Under the pieces are notes generated by a model, which worked only from the letters and a program-made list of their open reading frames with translations, ran no database searches and was not told the origin of the DNA. A stretch of DNA of 48,050 nt, from positions 1-48,050 of the forward strand of contig NZ_AXAP01000063.1 of NCBI RefSeq assembly GCF_000472865.1. The letters are read 5' to 3'. The translations under genes were made by a program, and so were the position numbers. Origin of the DNA: Bradyrhizobium elkanii WSM2783. GTDB taxonomy: Bacteria; Pseudomonadota; Alphaproteobacteria; Rhizobiales; Xanthobacteraceae. Each line of letters opens with the position of its first letter. Position 1 is the stretch's first letter. This document shows, one piece after another, positions 1 through 8,267 of the stretch.

Positions 1-63
1 TGATGCTTGGTGCGAGGTCCATCCTCGACTCCGTCACACCATCAATGTGAGGGACGACCGCCC

Positions 64-132
64 GCCCTCCAAGCAAGCCGCGCGCAGCGCGCCACCCATA
101 GCGCCGTAGCAAGCGCGGCTTGCTTGGAGGGC
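64..132. repeat. Perfect 19-bp inverted repeat, 31-nt loop
   Basis: Positions 64-82 are the exact reverse complement of 114-132. It lies just past the 3' end of the minus-strand quinone oxidoreductase gene. There is no T-run, so it looks more like an intergenic palindromic repeat than an intrinsic terminator. Nothing else is visible in the first 173 bases. Confidence 0.7.
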
Positions 133-173
133 AGACCGCGGCCCGTTACCCCATCTACGATCTACGACCGCAC

Positions 174-1142
174 TTACAGCGTCACCACGATCTTGCCGAG
201 GTGCTTGTTGGCTTCCATGTGCTCGAACGCCTTGCCGATTTCGTCGAACTTGTAGACGCGGTCGATCGGCAGTTGCAGCTTGCGGGATTCCACGGCGCCC
301 CAGATGTCCTTGCGGACTTCGTCGAAGATCTCGCGGATCTCCTCGATGGTGCGGGTGCGGAAGGTGACGCCGATATAGTGGATGCGGCGCGCCGCGTGCA
401 GGTCGAAGTTGAAATCGGCATGGGTGCCGCCGAGCCGGCCGACATTGACGATGCGGCCCTTGATCTTGGTCGCAGCGAGGTTCTGGTTGGCGACCTTGCC
501 GGAGACCTGGTCGACGATGAGGTCGACGCCTTCGCCGCCGGTTGCCTTCAGCACCTGCTCGACCCAGGTGGGGTCGCTGGAATCGATCGCGAGATCGGCG
601 CCGAAATCCTTCAGCCGGCCGCGCCGCATCGCGTCGGTCGATGAGCCGATCACGAGCTTCGCGCCCTTGAGCTTGGCGATCTGCATCGCCATCAACCCGA
701 CGCCGGAACTGGCACCCTGGATCAGCACAGTCTGTCCCGCCTGGAGCGCGCCATTGGTGACGACGGCGTTGTGCATGGTCGCGAGTGCGACGGGGAGGGT
801 GGCGGCGTCCTCGAAATTCATGTTCGAGGGCGCGCGGAACAGCCGGCCGTGATCGGCAAGCGTGTATTCAGCAAAGGCGGCGCTGCCGGAACCCATGATC
901 TTGTCCCCGACCTTGACGCCTTTGGCGTCAGGTCCGAGCTCGGCAACCTCGCCGGCCCACTCCATGCCGAGCACGGTGCCGACGCCGCCCGCGCTGCCAT
1001 GGGCATGGCCCTTGGTCATACCGAGATCGGCGCGGTTGAGGCCGCAGGCGTGAACCTTGACCAGCACCTGCGTACCCTTCGGCATTGGCTTGGCGACGTC
1101 GGTGATCTCAGCGCCATTGGCGCCATAGACATAGGCTTTCAT
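174..1142 (-). CDS. NADPH:quinone oxidoreductase-like protein (zinc-type alcohol dehydrogenase superfamily)
   Basis: The 322-residue protein has the medium-chain dehydrogenase layout. A GroES-like N-terminal half (VKVHACGLNRAD) is followed by a Rossmann domain with the nucleotide loop QGASSGVGLMAMQ near residue 150. No cysteine-rich structural-zinc loop is visible, which fits the quinone oxidoreductase branch. Members reduce quinones or enones with NADPH; the substrate here cannot be read from sequence. The start MKAYVYG at 1142 is preferred over an upstream in-frame ATG at 1223, because the extra 27 residues have no family character and overlap a repeat element. The next gene upstream on the same strand is the nitronate monooxygenase-like gene, about 120 bp away across that repeat. 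Confidence 0.85.
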   Translation of the reverse strand: MKAYVYGANGAEITDVAKPMPKGTQVLVKVHACGLNRADLGMTKGHAHGSAGGVGTVLGMEWAGEVAELGPDAKGVKVGDKIMGSGSAAFAEYTLADHGRLFRAPSNMNFEDAATLPVALATMHNAVVTNGALQAGQTVLIQGASSGVGLMAMQIAKLKGAKLVIGSSTDAMRRGRLKDFGADLAIDSSDPTWVEQVLKATGGEGVDLIVDQVSGKVANQNLAATKIKGRIVNVGRLGGTHADFNFDLHAARRIHYIGVTFRTRTIEEIREIFDEVRKDIWGAVESRKLQLPIDRVYKFDEIGKAFEHMEANKHLGKIVVTL

Positions 1143-1173
1143 CGGCTCTTCTCTTTGGTTGGGCAGCAAGACC

Positions 1174-1267
1174 GCTCTAGATTCTTGTTTTGACGCGTTT
1201 TCTTCACGCGAACCGGTCTCCACCCTCGGATCAAGTCCGAGGGCATGCTTCGCTCGAAAACGCTCTA
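1174..1267. repeat. Intergenic repeat, copy A
   Basis: This block begins GCTCTAGATTCTTG and ends TCGAAAACGCTCTA. It shares its two ends nearly base for base with 2457-2525, but holds an extra internal piece around 1222-1247 that contains a small CTCGGA/TCCGAG hairpin. The TAG stop of the nitronate monooxygenase-like gene (1265-1267) lies inside the repeat. The outer ends (TAGAGC and GCTCTA) are complementary, so the unit is palindrome-like. Confidence 0.75.
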
Positions 1268-2260
1268 TTCGGCGGCCTGGCGCTGCGCCCCCGAAATCAT
1301 GCTCTCGAGACGGCCGCGGATGATCGCCTCCGCATCGCGTACGATGCGCGATACCAGTTCGGCGCAGCTCGGGATGTCGTGGATCAGGCCCTGCACCTGG
1401 CCGGCCGACCAGATGCCTTCGTCGGCATCGCCGCTAGCGTAGACCATCTTGCCGCGGGCGCCGGCGACGAGTTCGCGCACGTCCTCGAATTTCGCGCCTT
1501 CCTTCTCCATCGCGACCACCTTGGTCGAGATCGCGTTCCTGGCGACGCGGGAGGTGTTGCGCATGGTGCGGAAGATCAGCTCGGTCTCGCGCTCGTCATT
1601 GGCGACGATGCGCTCCTTGACGAGCTGATGGATCGGGCTCTCCTTGGTGCACATGAAGCGTGTGCCCATGTTGATGCCGTCGGCGCCGAGCGCCAGCGCA
1701 GCCGCCAAGCCGCGGCCGTCGCCGAAGCCGCCGGAGGCGATCATCGGGATCTTCACCTTGTCGGCCGCGCAGGGGATCAGGATCAGGCCGGGGGTGTCGT
1801 CCTCGCCGGGATGACCGGCGCATTCGAAGCCGTCGATCGAGATCGCGTCCACGCCCATGCGCTCCGCCGACAGCGCGTGGCGGACGCTGGTGCATTTGTG
1901 CACGACCTTGACGCCGTGCTTCCTGAACTCGTCGACATGTTCCTGTGGCTTGTTGCCCGCGGTCTCGACGATCTTGATGCCGCTCTCGATGATGACCTGG
2001 CGGTATTCTGCGTAAGGCGGCGGCTTGATCGCAGGCAGGATGGTCAGGTTCACGCCAAACGGCTTGTCGGTCATCTCGCGACAGCGCGCGATTTCCTTGC
2101 GGAGATCATCCGGTGTCGGCTGGGTCAGCGCCGTGATCATGCCGAGCGCGCCGGCATTGGCGACGGCAGCGACGAGTTCCGCGCGTCCGACCCATTGCAT
2201 CCCGCCCTGCACGATCGGGTGCTCGACGCCGAAAAGCTCGGTGAAGCGTGTCTTGATCAT
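1265..2260 (-). CDS. Nitronate monooxygenase family (2-nitropropane dioxygenase-like) flavoprotein
   Basis: The 331-residue protein starts MIKTRFTELFGVEHPIVQGGMQWVG, the typical N-terminus of the FMN-dependent nitronate monooxygenase / 2-nitropropane dioxygenase TIM-barrel family. The segment IDGFECAGHPGEDD near residue 145 carries the HPG motif around the family's active-site histidine. It continues with IASGGFGDGRGLAAALALGADGINMGTRF, the phosphate-binding part of the flavin site. The start at 2260 has an AGAGGG ribosome site; the longer ORF upstream is read-through of non-coding DNA. Some relatives act as enoyl reductases, so the substrate is not settled. The gene is flanked on both sides by copies of one intergenic repeat. 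Confidence 0.85.
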   Translation of the reverse strand: MIKTRFTELFGVEHPIVQGGMQWVGRAELVAAVANAGALGMITALTQPTPDDLRKEIARCREMTDKPFGVNLTILPAIKPPPYAEYRQVIIESGIKIVETAGNKPQEHVDEFRKHGVKVVHKCTSVRHALSAERMGVDAISIDGFECAGHPGEDDTPGLILIPCAADKVKIPMIASGGFGDGRGLAAALALGADGINMGTRFMCTKESPIHQLVKERIVANDERETELIFRTMRNTSRVARNAISTKVVAMEKEGAKFEDVRELVAGARGKMVYASGDADEGIWSAGQVQGLIHDIPSCAELVSRIVRDAEAIIRGRLESMISGAQRQAAE

Positions 2261-2423
2261 TACTGCCCTCTGTTTCCCCGGCGCGGATCGCCGCGCGTTG
2301 TTTATCGAGAATTCATTCGGGCAGCAGGATGCCGTCGCCCCCTGCAAAAGTCCACGGCGGCGGGTGATGGTCAGGGCAATGCCATCATGCAAAAGCGCCC
2401 GCGTTGTTTCCGCAAGGCGGAAC

Positions 2424-2462
2424 TAGAGCTTCGGTTCTGATTGAATCAGAACCGAAGCTCTA
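2424..2462. repeat. Perfect 19-bp inverted repeat with 1-nt centre
   Basis: 2424-2442 is the exact reverse complement of 2444-2462, separated only by one G at 2443. It abuts and partly overlaps repeat copy B. Such a loop-free palindrome could extrude as a cruciform. It has no T-run. Confidence 0.8.
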
Positions 2463-2525
2463 GATTCTTGTTTTGACGCGTTTTCTTCACGCGAACCGGT
2501 ATCCACTTCGCTCGAAAACGCTCTA
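2457..2525. repeat. Intergenic repeat, copy B
   Basis: This is a shorter copy of the element at 1174-1267, lacking its internal insert. Together with the palindrome at 2424-2462 it accounts for most of the recognisable structure in the 327-bp gap between 2260 and 2588. No gene is visible in that gap. Confidence 0.75.
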
Positions 2526-2587
2526 GCCGGATCGACCCAAAGTCCTCGAATGAAGGGGTTCACGCCATTGGCTTCAGGTGACGTTGC

Positions 2588-3376
2588 CTACTGCCTGAAT
2601 TCGTTCGTGAGCTCGCCGATGCCGTCGATTGCCACCGTTACGGTGTTGACCGGCTCCTTCATGGCGCCGACGCCGACCGATGTGCCGCAGGCGATGAGAT
2701 CGCCGGGCAAGAGCGTCATGTCGTGCGAGATCTTGCTGACGAGCTCCTGCGTGCTGAAGATCATGTCTGATATCGGGTAGTTCTGGCGCTCGGCGCCGTT
2801 GAGGATGGTGCGCACGACGAGGCTTGCCGGATCGATCCCTGCGGTGATGACGGGGCCAAACGGGCCGTAGCCGTCAAAGCCCTTGGCGCGGGCCCATTGC
2901 GCAAACGTTTTGTCGCGGTTGAGGATGTCGTTGGCGGTGACGTCGTTGACGCAGGTGTAGCCGAAGATGAAGTCGTCGGCCTCATCAGGAGAGACGTTGG
3001 TGCAGGGCTTTCCGATCACGATGCCGAGCTCGCCCTCATAGGTGGTCTTGCCGTCATAGGAGAGGGGGCGCTCGATCACGGCACCCGGCGCGGTGACGCT
3101 GGTGGTTGCTTTCAGCAGATAGAGCGGCTCGGCCGGCTCAGGTTGCCGCAGCTTGGCGGCGAGCGCGTGGAAATTATTCCAGAGCGCGACGATCTTGCTT
3201 GGCTCGGAGGGGGCGAGCAGCTCGACGTCCTCCAGCGCGAGTATTCGTCCGTTCGGCTTGGAGGTGCCGAACATCTCGCCGTCATGTACAGCGATGCCGG
3301 ATGGCGTCAGCACGCCGAAGCCGGTCTCACCGTGGCGGCGGAAGCGAAGCCAATGGGTCACGTTACGCTGCAACAT
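2588..3376 (-). CDS. Fumarylacetoacetate hydrolase (FAH) family protein
   Basis: The 262-residue protein carries the FAH catalytic fold, with the metal-binding acidic pattern YEGELGIVIGK and downstream GYTCVNDVTANDILNRDKTFAQWARAKGFDGYGPFGP. It ends in the usual LLPGDLIACGTSVGVG segment. Members hydrolyse or decarboxylate 2-oxo acids such as acylpyruvates or 2-oxo-hept-3-ene-dioates in catabolic routes. The ATG at 3376-3374 overlaps the TGA of the ketopantoate-reductase-like gene upstream (TGATG). The two genes are therefore one transcription unit, probably with coupled translation and a shared metabolite. An in-frame extension upstream lies wholly inside that other gene and is not used. Confidence 0.88.
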   Translation of the reverse strand: MLQRNVTHWLRFRRHGETGFGVLTPSGIAVHDGEMFGTSKPNGRILALEDVELLAPSEPSKIVALWNNFHALAAKLRQPEPAEPLYLLKATTSVTAPGAVIERPLSYDGKTTYEGELGIVIGKPCTNVSPDEADDFIFGYTCVNDVTANDILNRDKTFAQWARAKGFDGYGPFGPVITAGIDPASLVVRTILNGAERQNYPISDMIFSTQELVSKISHDMTLLPGDLIACGTSVGVGAMKEPVNTVTVAIDGIGELTNEFRQ

Positions 3377-4398
3377 CACGTGACCGCCGCAACTTTTGCT
3401 TCCGGCGATGGAAGCACCCTTCCGTCGTAGAGCCCGGCGATCCGGGCGCGCTGGGCAGCGAGCGCCAGCATCGCATCCAGCGACGGCGTCGGAATGCCCG
3501 TCAGGCGTCCCATTTCCTGAACCACGGTGACCAGCGGATCGATCTCCATCGGGCGGCTGCGCTCGAGGTCCTGCAGCATCGAGGTCTTGTGGGCGCCGAC
3601 CTTGCGCGCGCCTTCGATGCGGCGTTCGACGTCGACACGGAACTTGACGCCGAAGGTTTCGGCGATCGCCTGCGTCTCCAGCATGATCGCTTTCGATAGC
3701 GCGCGGGTCGGCGGATCGGAGCAGATCACGTCCAGGGTCGCATGGGTGAGGGCGCTGATCGGGTTGAAGCAGACATTGCCCCACAGCTTGAGCCAGATCT
3801 CGTCGCGGATGCGCTCGAGCACGGGCGCCTGCATGCCCGCCTTGGTGAAGACATCAGACAGACGCTGCACGTCCTCGGTGATTTCGCCGGAGGGCTCGCC
3901 GAGCGGAAAGCGGTCGCCATAGACGTGGCGGATGACACCGGGCGCCTCGATCTCGGTGGCGGGATAGACGATGCAGCCGATCGCGCGCTCGGGGCCAAGC
4001 TCGCGCCACTGCCGGCCACCGGGATCGATGCTCTCCAGCGTCGAGCCCTGATGATCGCCGCCGTGCTTGTGGAAGTACCAATAGGGGATGCCGTTGACTG
4101 CGGTGACGACGCGCGTGTGCGGCCCGAGCAGCGGCTGCATCCGTTCGAGCACGCCGGTGATCGAATGCGCCTTCAGGCAGATGATGACGAAATCCTGCGT
4201 GCCGAGTTCGGCCGGATCGTCGGTGCAGCGGGGATGCACGATGCGCTCTTCATCGCCGATCAGGAGCTTCAGCCCGTTCGCCTTCATGGCCGCGAGATGG
4301 GCGCCGCGTGCGACCAGGCTCACCTCCACGCCCGCGCGCGCAAGCTGCACGCCGAGATAGCCGCCGATCGCGCCGGCGCCGTAAATGCAAATCTTCAT
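3376..4398 (-). CDS. Ketopantoate reductase family oxidoreductase (ApbA/PanE-like)
   Basis: The 340-residue protein starts MKICIYGAGAIGGYLG, the glycine-rich NADP loop of 2-dehydropantoate 2-reductases. The C-terminal domain has the family's catalytic lysine region (EIWLKLWGNVCFNPISALT). It is longer than E. coli PanE (303 residues) and paired with an FAH-family hydrolase. A catabolic role on another 2-oxo acid is therefore at least as likely as pantothenate synthesis. It is first in a two-gene operon. A second, clearly different family member lies at 15987-17048. Confidence 0.85.
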   Translation of the reverse strand: MKICIYGAGAIGGYLGVQLARAGVEVSLVARGAHLAAMKANGLKLLIGDEERIVHPRCTDDPAELGTQDFVIICLKAHSITGVLERMQPLLGPHTRVVTAVNGIPYWYFHKHGGDHQGSTLESIDPGGRQWRELGPERAIGCIVYPATEIEAPGVIRHVYGDRFPLGEPSGEITEDVQRLSDVFTKAGMQAPVLERIRDEIWLKLWGNVCFNPISALTHATLDVICSDPPTRALSKAIMLETQAIAETFGVKFRVDVERRIEGARKVGAHKTSMLQDLERSRPMEIDPLVTVVQEMGRLTGIPTPSLDAMLALAAQRARIAGLYDGRVLPSPEAKVAAVT

Positions 4399-4495
4399 GG
4401 GATGTTTCGCAAAAGAGGCGGGGTTGATGTTTCAGCGCTGGTCGTGCGCCGGTGCCGAGGACGTCTCAGACCGGCGCGCTGACGCTGGGGTGCTT

Positions 4496-4927
4496 TCAAG
4501 CCGGAATGGCTTCCCGCGCGGCGATCGCCTGCTCGTCGAATGCGGCTGCGATGTCGCGGATGCTGATGACGCCGATCAGGCTGTAATCGTCGATGACCGG
4601 CACGTGGCGGATGTTGTGCCTGTTCATGAGGTGACGGATATGCTCGAGCGAGTCGCGCGAGGTGCAGGACACGAGCTGCTGCACCGAGATGAAGTGCGAC
4701 ACGCGCATGTTGGCTCCCGCTGCGCCATGCTCGGCGATGGCGCGCACCACGTCGTGCTCGGTGAACATGCCCACTGCCGTGTTGCCCTCGGTGCGGACGA
4801 CATCCTTGACCACCAGCGCGCTGATATTGCCCGAACGCATCAGTTGGGCGGCGATCGCCACAGTCTCGTTCATGCGAACCGTCGCGACACGGGCGGCTTT
4901 CTTGCGCAGAATATCTCCGACTTGCAT
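4496..4927 (-). CDS. CBS-domain pair protein in the oxalate regulon
   Basis: The 143-residue protein is almost entirely a tandem pair of CBS domains (about residues 8-62 and 75-130; ISALVVKDV and IRHVPVIDD are the typical strands). CBS pairs bind adenine nucleotides or act as small sensory modules; no catalytic domain is attached. The start at 4927 has a strong AGGAGG ribosome site, so the longer ORF from 5182 is rejected. The promoter region carries a 17-bp operator (4963-4979) identical in type to those at the oxalate genes, with TTGACA two bases upstream. It is therefore probably controlled by the GntR regulator encoded at 11842-12573. What it senses is unknown. Confidence 0.85.
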   Translation of the reverse strand: MQVGDILRKKAARVATVRMNETVAIAAQLMRSGNISALVVKDVVRTEGNTAVGMFTEHDVVRAIAEHGAAGANMRVSHFISVQQLVSCTSRDSLEHIRHLMNRHNIRHVPVIDDYSLIGVISIRDIAAAFDEQAIAAREAIPA

Positions 4928-4962
4928 GGCAACCTCCTTGGGTTCGTTAATAGCTGCAAGTC

Positions 4963-4979
4963 TGGTATACAAAATGCCA
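4963..4979 (-). promoter_or_regulatory. GntR-type operator 1 (CBS gene promoter)
   Basis: TGGTATACAAAATGCCA fits the palindrome TGGYAT-N5-ATRCCA. On the minus strand it follows TTGACA (4987-4982) by two bases and would fill the -35/-10 spacer. It lies 35 nt upstream of the ATG at 4927. Confidence 0.75.
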
Positions 4980-5120
4980 ATTGTCAACGCAGCTGAAGTA
5001 GATGCCTTCAGAAAAATATAGCAAAAACAGTAAGTAACGCTGACGCTTTCCGTCCGATGGACGCCGGTATCTCGCTGATCTATATCGTTGTATTTTGTAT
5101 TCCTTTGACTTTTGGCAAAA

Positions 5121-5145
5121 GAAAAGGCGCACCGGAGTGCGCCTT
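5121..5145 (-). terminator. Rho-independent terminator of the first OxlT-type gene
   Basis: The stem AAGGCGCAC / GTGCGCCTT (5145-5137 with 5132-5124, 4-nt loop) is followed on the minus strand by TTTTCTTTTG. It begins 20 nt past the stop of the transporter gene. Confidence 0.85.
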
Positions 5146-5165
5146 CGCTGTCGCAGCGGCTGCGA

Positions 5166-6482
5166 TCATGCTGTCGTGACACTGCGCGCGGTCGCCTCTG
5201 CCGCCGCCGTCTCGTTGCCCAGGATGAAGGCGCGTCGCATCGGCCTGATCACGAACAGCGCCATCAGCGCCGCCGTCGCGTTGAGCGCTACGCCCATCAC
5301 GAACACGGCGTGCCAGCCAAAATTCTTGGCAACGATGCTGGCGAGCGGCACCAGCAGCGAGGCGGTGCCTTTCGCCGTGTACAGCATGCCGTTGTTGGTG
5401 GCGGCGTACTTCACACCGAAGGTGTCGCCGCTGGTGGCCGGAAACAGGCTGTAGATCTCGCCGAACACGCCGAAATAGACCGCGGTCGCGAGCACGAACA
5501 CGATCGGATGAGCGCCATAGGTCGAGAGCGTCAGCAGCATCAGCGCGCCGGTGCCGAACGCGATGAACATCGTGTACTCGCGGCCGATATTGTCGGAGAT
5601 CCAGCCGAACAGCGGCCGGCCGAATCCGTCGAAGACGCGATCGAGCGAGATCGCAAACGTCAGTGCCGCCATCTGGATGCCGGCGAGCGAGACCGGCGTC
5701 TTGGCAATCTGGAAGTCGTCGGCGATCGGCGCGATCTGTGCGGCGGTCATCAGGCCGCCAGAGGCGACCATCACGAACACCAGGTACATCACCCAGAAGA
5801 TCGGGCTGCGCAGCACCTGCGGCGGGGTAAAATCAATCTTGGTCTGCGGCAGGTTGAGCTGCTTCTTTTTCGGAGGGATCGCGACAGATGGCGGCCGAAT
5901 GAAGAAGGCGAGCACGCACACGATCAGGCCTTGCCCGATGCCGAAGTCGAAGAAGGCGGTCTGGTAGCCGCTGGCGGCGATCATGCTTGCGATCGGCACC
6001 ACGGTGAGTGCGGCACCCGCGCCGAAGCCGGCGGCGGTCGCGCCGGCAGCGAGGCCCCGACGGTCCGGAAACCATTTCAGCGCATTGCCGACGCAGGTGC
6101 CGTAGACGGCACCGGCGCCCATGCCGCCGATCACGGCGGCGGTATAAAGCAGCGCCAGCGAATCCGCGTAGGAATTGAGGACCCAGGACAGCGCGATCAT
6201 CACGCCGCCGAACATGATCACCATGCTCGGCCCGTATTTGTCGACGAACCAGGCTTCGACGGGGACGAGCCAGGTCTCGGTCACCACGAAGATCGTGAAG
6301 GCGAGCTGGATGCCCGCACGGCCCCAATGATGCTTCGCGTCGATCGGATCGACGAACAGCGTCCAGCCGTATTGCAGGTTGGCGATCATCGCCATGCAGA
6401 CGATGCCCATGGCGAGCTGAAACCAGCGGAAGCCGCTGGACGCAGGTGCTGAAGGTGCGGCGGCGGCGTTGCTTAAAACCAT
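5166..6482 (-). CDS. MFS transporter, oxalate/formate antiporter (OxlT) family
   Basis: The 438-residue protein has about 12 hydrophobic segments and the OxlT-family N-terminus FRWFQLAMGIVCMAMIANLQYGWTLFV. It also has the conserved stretch VVTETWLVPVEAWFVDKYGP between helices 2 and 3. Members exchange oxalate for formate or move related carboxylates across the inner membrane. The start at 6482 is supported by GGAGG; the upstream extension would cross the operator. It forms its own transcription unit, with an operator at 6565-6581 upstream and a terminator at 5121-5145 downstream. It is a clear paralogue of the transporter at 6723-8012. Which one carries oxalate in vivo cannot be told from sequence. 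Confidence 0.87.
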   Translation of the reverse strand: MVLSNAAAAPSAPASSGFRWFQLAMGIVCMAMIANLQYGWTLFVDPIDAKHHWGRAGIQLAFTIFVVTETWLVPVEAWFVDKYGPSMVIMFGGVMIALSWVLNSYADSLALLYTAAVIGGMGAGAVYGTCVGNALKWFPDRRGLAAGATAAGFGAGAALTVVPIASMIAASGYQTAFFDFGIGQGLIVCVLAFFIRPPSVAIPPKKKQLNLPQTKIDFTPPQVLRSPIFWVMYLVFVMVASGGLMTAAQIAPIADDFQIAKTPVSLAGIQMAALTFAISLDRVFDGFGRPLFGWISDNIGREYTMFIAFGTGALMLLTLSTYGAHPIVFVLATAVYFGVFGEIYSLFPATSGDTFGVKYAATNNGMLYTAKGTASLLVPLASIVAKNFGWHAVFVMGVALNATAALMALFVIRPMRRAFILGNETAAAEATARSVTTA

Positions 6483-6564
6483 CAAGTCCTCCCGAGCGCG
6501 TGCCTGCGGTTGCGGCCTTCTGTCGCGAGTTTGTGACTTATCGTCGCAAGCACTGGGCGGATGT

Positions 6565-6581
6565 TGGTATACTATATCCCA
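6565..6581 (-). promoter_or_regulatory. GntR-type operator 2 (first OxlT promoter)
   Basis: TGGTATACTATATCCCA has one mismatch to ATRCCA in the right arm. On the minus strand it follows TTGCAT (6589-6584) by two bases. It lies 82 nt upstream of the ATG at 6482. Confidence 0.68.
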
Positions 6582-6670
6582 CAATGCAAGCCGAACTTGT
6601 GCTGCAGTGCGGTATAGGGCATGCCGCAGCTCGGCGGTCACGGCGAATTCGGAAAATCGGAAGCGCAGCA

Positions 6671-6700
6671 AAAAAGCGCCCGGCTGTGGGCCGGGCGCTT
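6671..6700 (-). terminator. Rho-independent terminator of the second OxlT-type gene
   Basis: An 11-bp GC-rich stem (AAGCGCCCGGC / GCCGGGCGCTT, 6674-6684 with 6690-6700) is followed on the minus strand by TTTTTT reaching into 6671. It lies 23 nt past the stop at 6723. Confidence 0.9.
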
Positions 6701-6722
6701 CATACCAACTCTGTTGCGCGAT

Positions 6723-8012
6723 CTACGATGCGCCCGATTTTTCCACCACGACCTTGCGCCATGGCTTCAGCACGAGGATGGCGAGCAGCGATGCCAGGAT
6801 GTTGGCGCCCGCGGCGATGAGAAAGACATTGTCCCAATTGCCAGCGGACTGCTGCACGTAGTTCGCAAGCGGCACCAGCAGCGCGGCCGTGCCCTTGGCG
6901 GTGTAGAGCAGGCCGGCATTGGTGGTCGCGAATTTCGAGCCGAAGGTGTCGGTGCAGGTGGAGGGGAACAGCGAGTAGATCTCACCCCAGGCGAAGAACA
7001 CGAAGCCCGACAGGATCACGAACCAGATCGGATCATGACCCCACATGTAGAGCGCCCAGATGCCGATGCCCTCCATGCCGAAGGCGATGAACATCGTGTT
7101 CTCGCGGCCGATCATGTCGGAGATCCAGCCGAAGAACGGACGTGTCAGGCCGTTGAGGACGCGATCGATGGTCGCGGCGAAGGTCACGGCGGTCATCGTC
7201 ATGCCAATCAGGGTCACCGGGACACTGTCGATCTTCCAGTCCACAGCGATCGGCTTCAGGTTCGCCGTTACCATCAGGCCGCCGGCGCCGACGATCACGA
7301 ACATGAAGTACATCAGCCAGAAGATCGGCTGCCGCAGCACTTCCGTCGGCTGATAGTTGCGCCGGCTCTGAACCAGATTGGCGTTCTGCGCGACCATCGG
7401 CACCTGTCCGGACTTCGGCGCGAGCAGGAAGAAGGAGAGCAGCACGATGATGATGCCCTGGCCGAGACCGAAATAGAGGAAGGTGGTCTGGAAGCCGGAG
7501 TCCTTGATCATCGCCTGGATCGGCGCGACCGTCAGCGCCGAGCCTGCACCGAAGCCGGCTGCGGTGATGCCGGCCGCCAGACCGCGCTTGTCGGGAAACC
7601 ATTTCAGCGCGTTGCCGACGCAGGTGCCGTACACGCCGCCGGCGCCGATGCCCGCGATGATCATGCCGAGATAGTAGCCATTGAGCGAGGTCGCCTGGGC
7701 ATTGATGGCCCAGCCGATGGCGCAGAGGATGCCGCCGACGAGAACCACGATGCGCGGGCCGTATTTGTCGACGAACCAGCCTTCGACCGGCACCAGCCAT
7801 GTCTCAAATAAAACGAACAGGGTGAAGGCCCACTGGATCGAGGCGCGATCCCAACCGAATTTTTTCTGAATGTCGGGGACGAAGAATGTCCACCCGTATT
7901 GATAATTGGCGATCATCACCATCGCCGCGACGCCGATCGCAAGTTGTGTCCAGCGAAAGGTATCGCTGACACGGGCGGTTGGCGGCGCCGTAGCCTGTAC
8001 CATCTCTGTCAT
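6723..8012 (-). CDS. MFS transporter, oxalate/formate antiporter (OxlT) family, second copy
   Basis: The 429-residue protein starts MTEMVQATAPP and enters the same family core as its neighbour (FRWTQLAIGVAAMVMIANYQYGWTFFVPDIQKKFGW, then LFETWLVPVEGWFVDKYGPR). About 12 membrane segments are visible. The family exchanges oxalate and formate or related small dicarboxylates. The start at 8012 has GGGAGGA, and the longer frame would include the operator at 8070-8086. It has its own promoter-operator and its own terminator. The two transporters are therefore parallel transcription units under one regulator rather than one operon. Confidence 0.87.
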   Translation of the reverse strand: MTEMVQATAPPTARVSDTFRWTQLAIGVAAMVMIANYQYGWTFFVPDIQKKFGWDRASIQWAFTLFVLFETWLVPVEGWFVDKYGPRIVVLVGGILCAIGWAINAQATSLNGYYLGMIIAGIGAGGVYGTCVGNALKWFPDKRGLAAGITAAGFGAGSALTVAPIQAMIKDSGFQTTFLYFGLGQGIIIVLLSFFLLAPKSGQVPMVAQNANLVQSRRNYQPTEVLRQPIFWLMYFMFVIVGAGGLMVTANLKPIAVDWKIDSVPVTLIGMTMTAVTFAATIDRVLNGLTRPFFGWISDMIGRENTMFIAFGMEGIGIWALYMWGHDPIWFVILSGFVFFAWGEIYSLFPSTCTDTFGSKFATTNAGLLYTAKGTAALLVPLANYVQQSAGNWDNVFLIAAGANILASLLAILVLKPWRKVVVEKSGAS

Positions 8013-8069
8013 AGGTCCTCCCAAGGCGCGTCTCTGTTTTGTTTTGTCCCAAACGTGCCGCGGCCATCT

Positions 8070-8086
8070 TGGTATTCCATATGCCA
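8070..8086 (-). promoter_or_regulatory. GntR-type operator 3 (second OxlT promoter)
   Basis: TGGTATTCCATATGCCA matches TGGYAT-N5-ATRCCA fully. On the minus strand it follows TTGAAT (8094-8089) by two bases. With a 17-nt spacer the -10 would be CAAGAT. It lies 57 nt upstream of the ATG at 8012. Confidence 0.78.
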
Positions 8087-8181
8087 ACATTCAAGCGGCA
8101 GCACACGGCCGCGTGAAAATGCCGCAGGATTGTCCGGCAGCAGAGCGCGCGGTTGCATGCCTGGGGTCGTTTAACGCGCAA

Positions 8182-8209
8182 GAAAAATGGCCCCGGAGAC
8201 GGGGCCATT
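8182..8209 (-). terminator. Rho-independent terminator of the 45-residue gene
   Basis: The stem AATGGCCCC / GGGGCCATT (8186-8194 with 8201-8209, 6-nt loop) is followed by TTTTTC on the minus strand. It lies about 58 nt past the stop of the small gene, which shows that the small gene is a transcription unit of its own. Confidence 0.88.
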
Positions 8210-8267
8210 GGGGATGCAGGAAATCTGATTTCGCGGCGCCGGCGGGGCGTACCGGTGCGCTGCGAAA

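Noticed and set aside
1190..2440. 416-codon plus-strand ORF opposite the nitronate monooxygenase-like gene
   Set aside because: It is a GC-rich antisense shadow of a well-supported gene. The same holds for other long antisense frames, for example opposite the MFS, frc/oxc and ABC genes.
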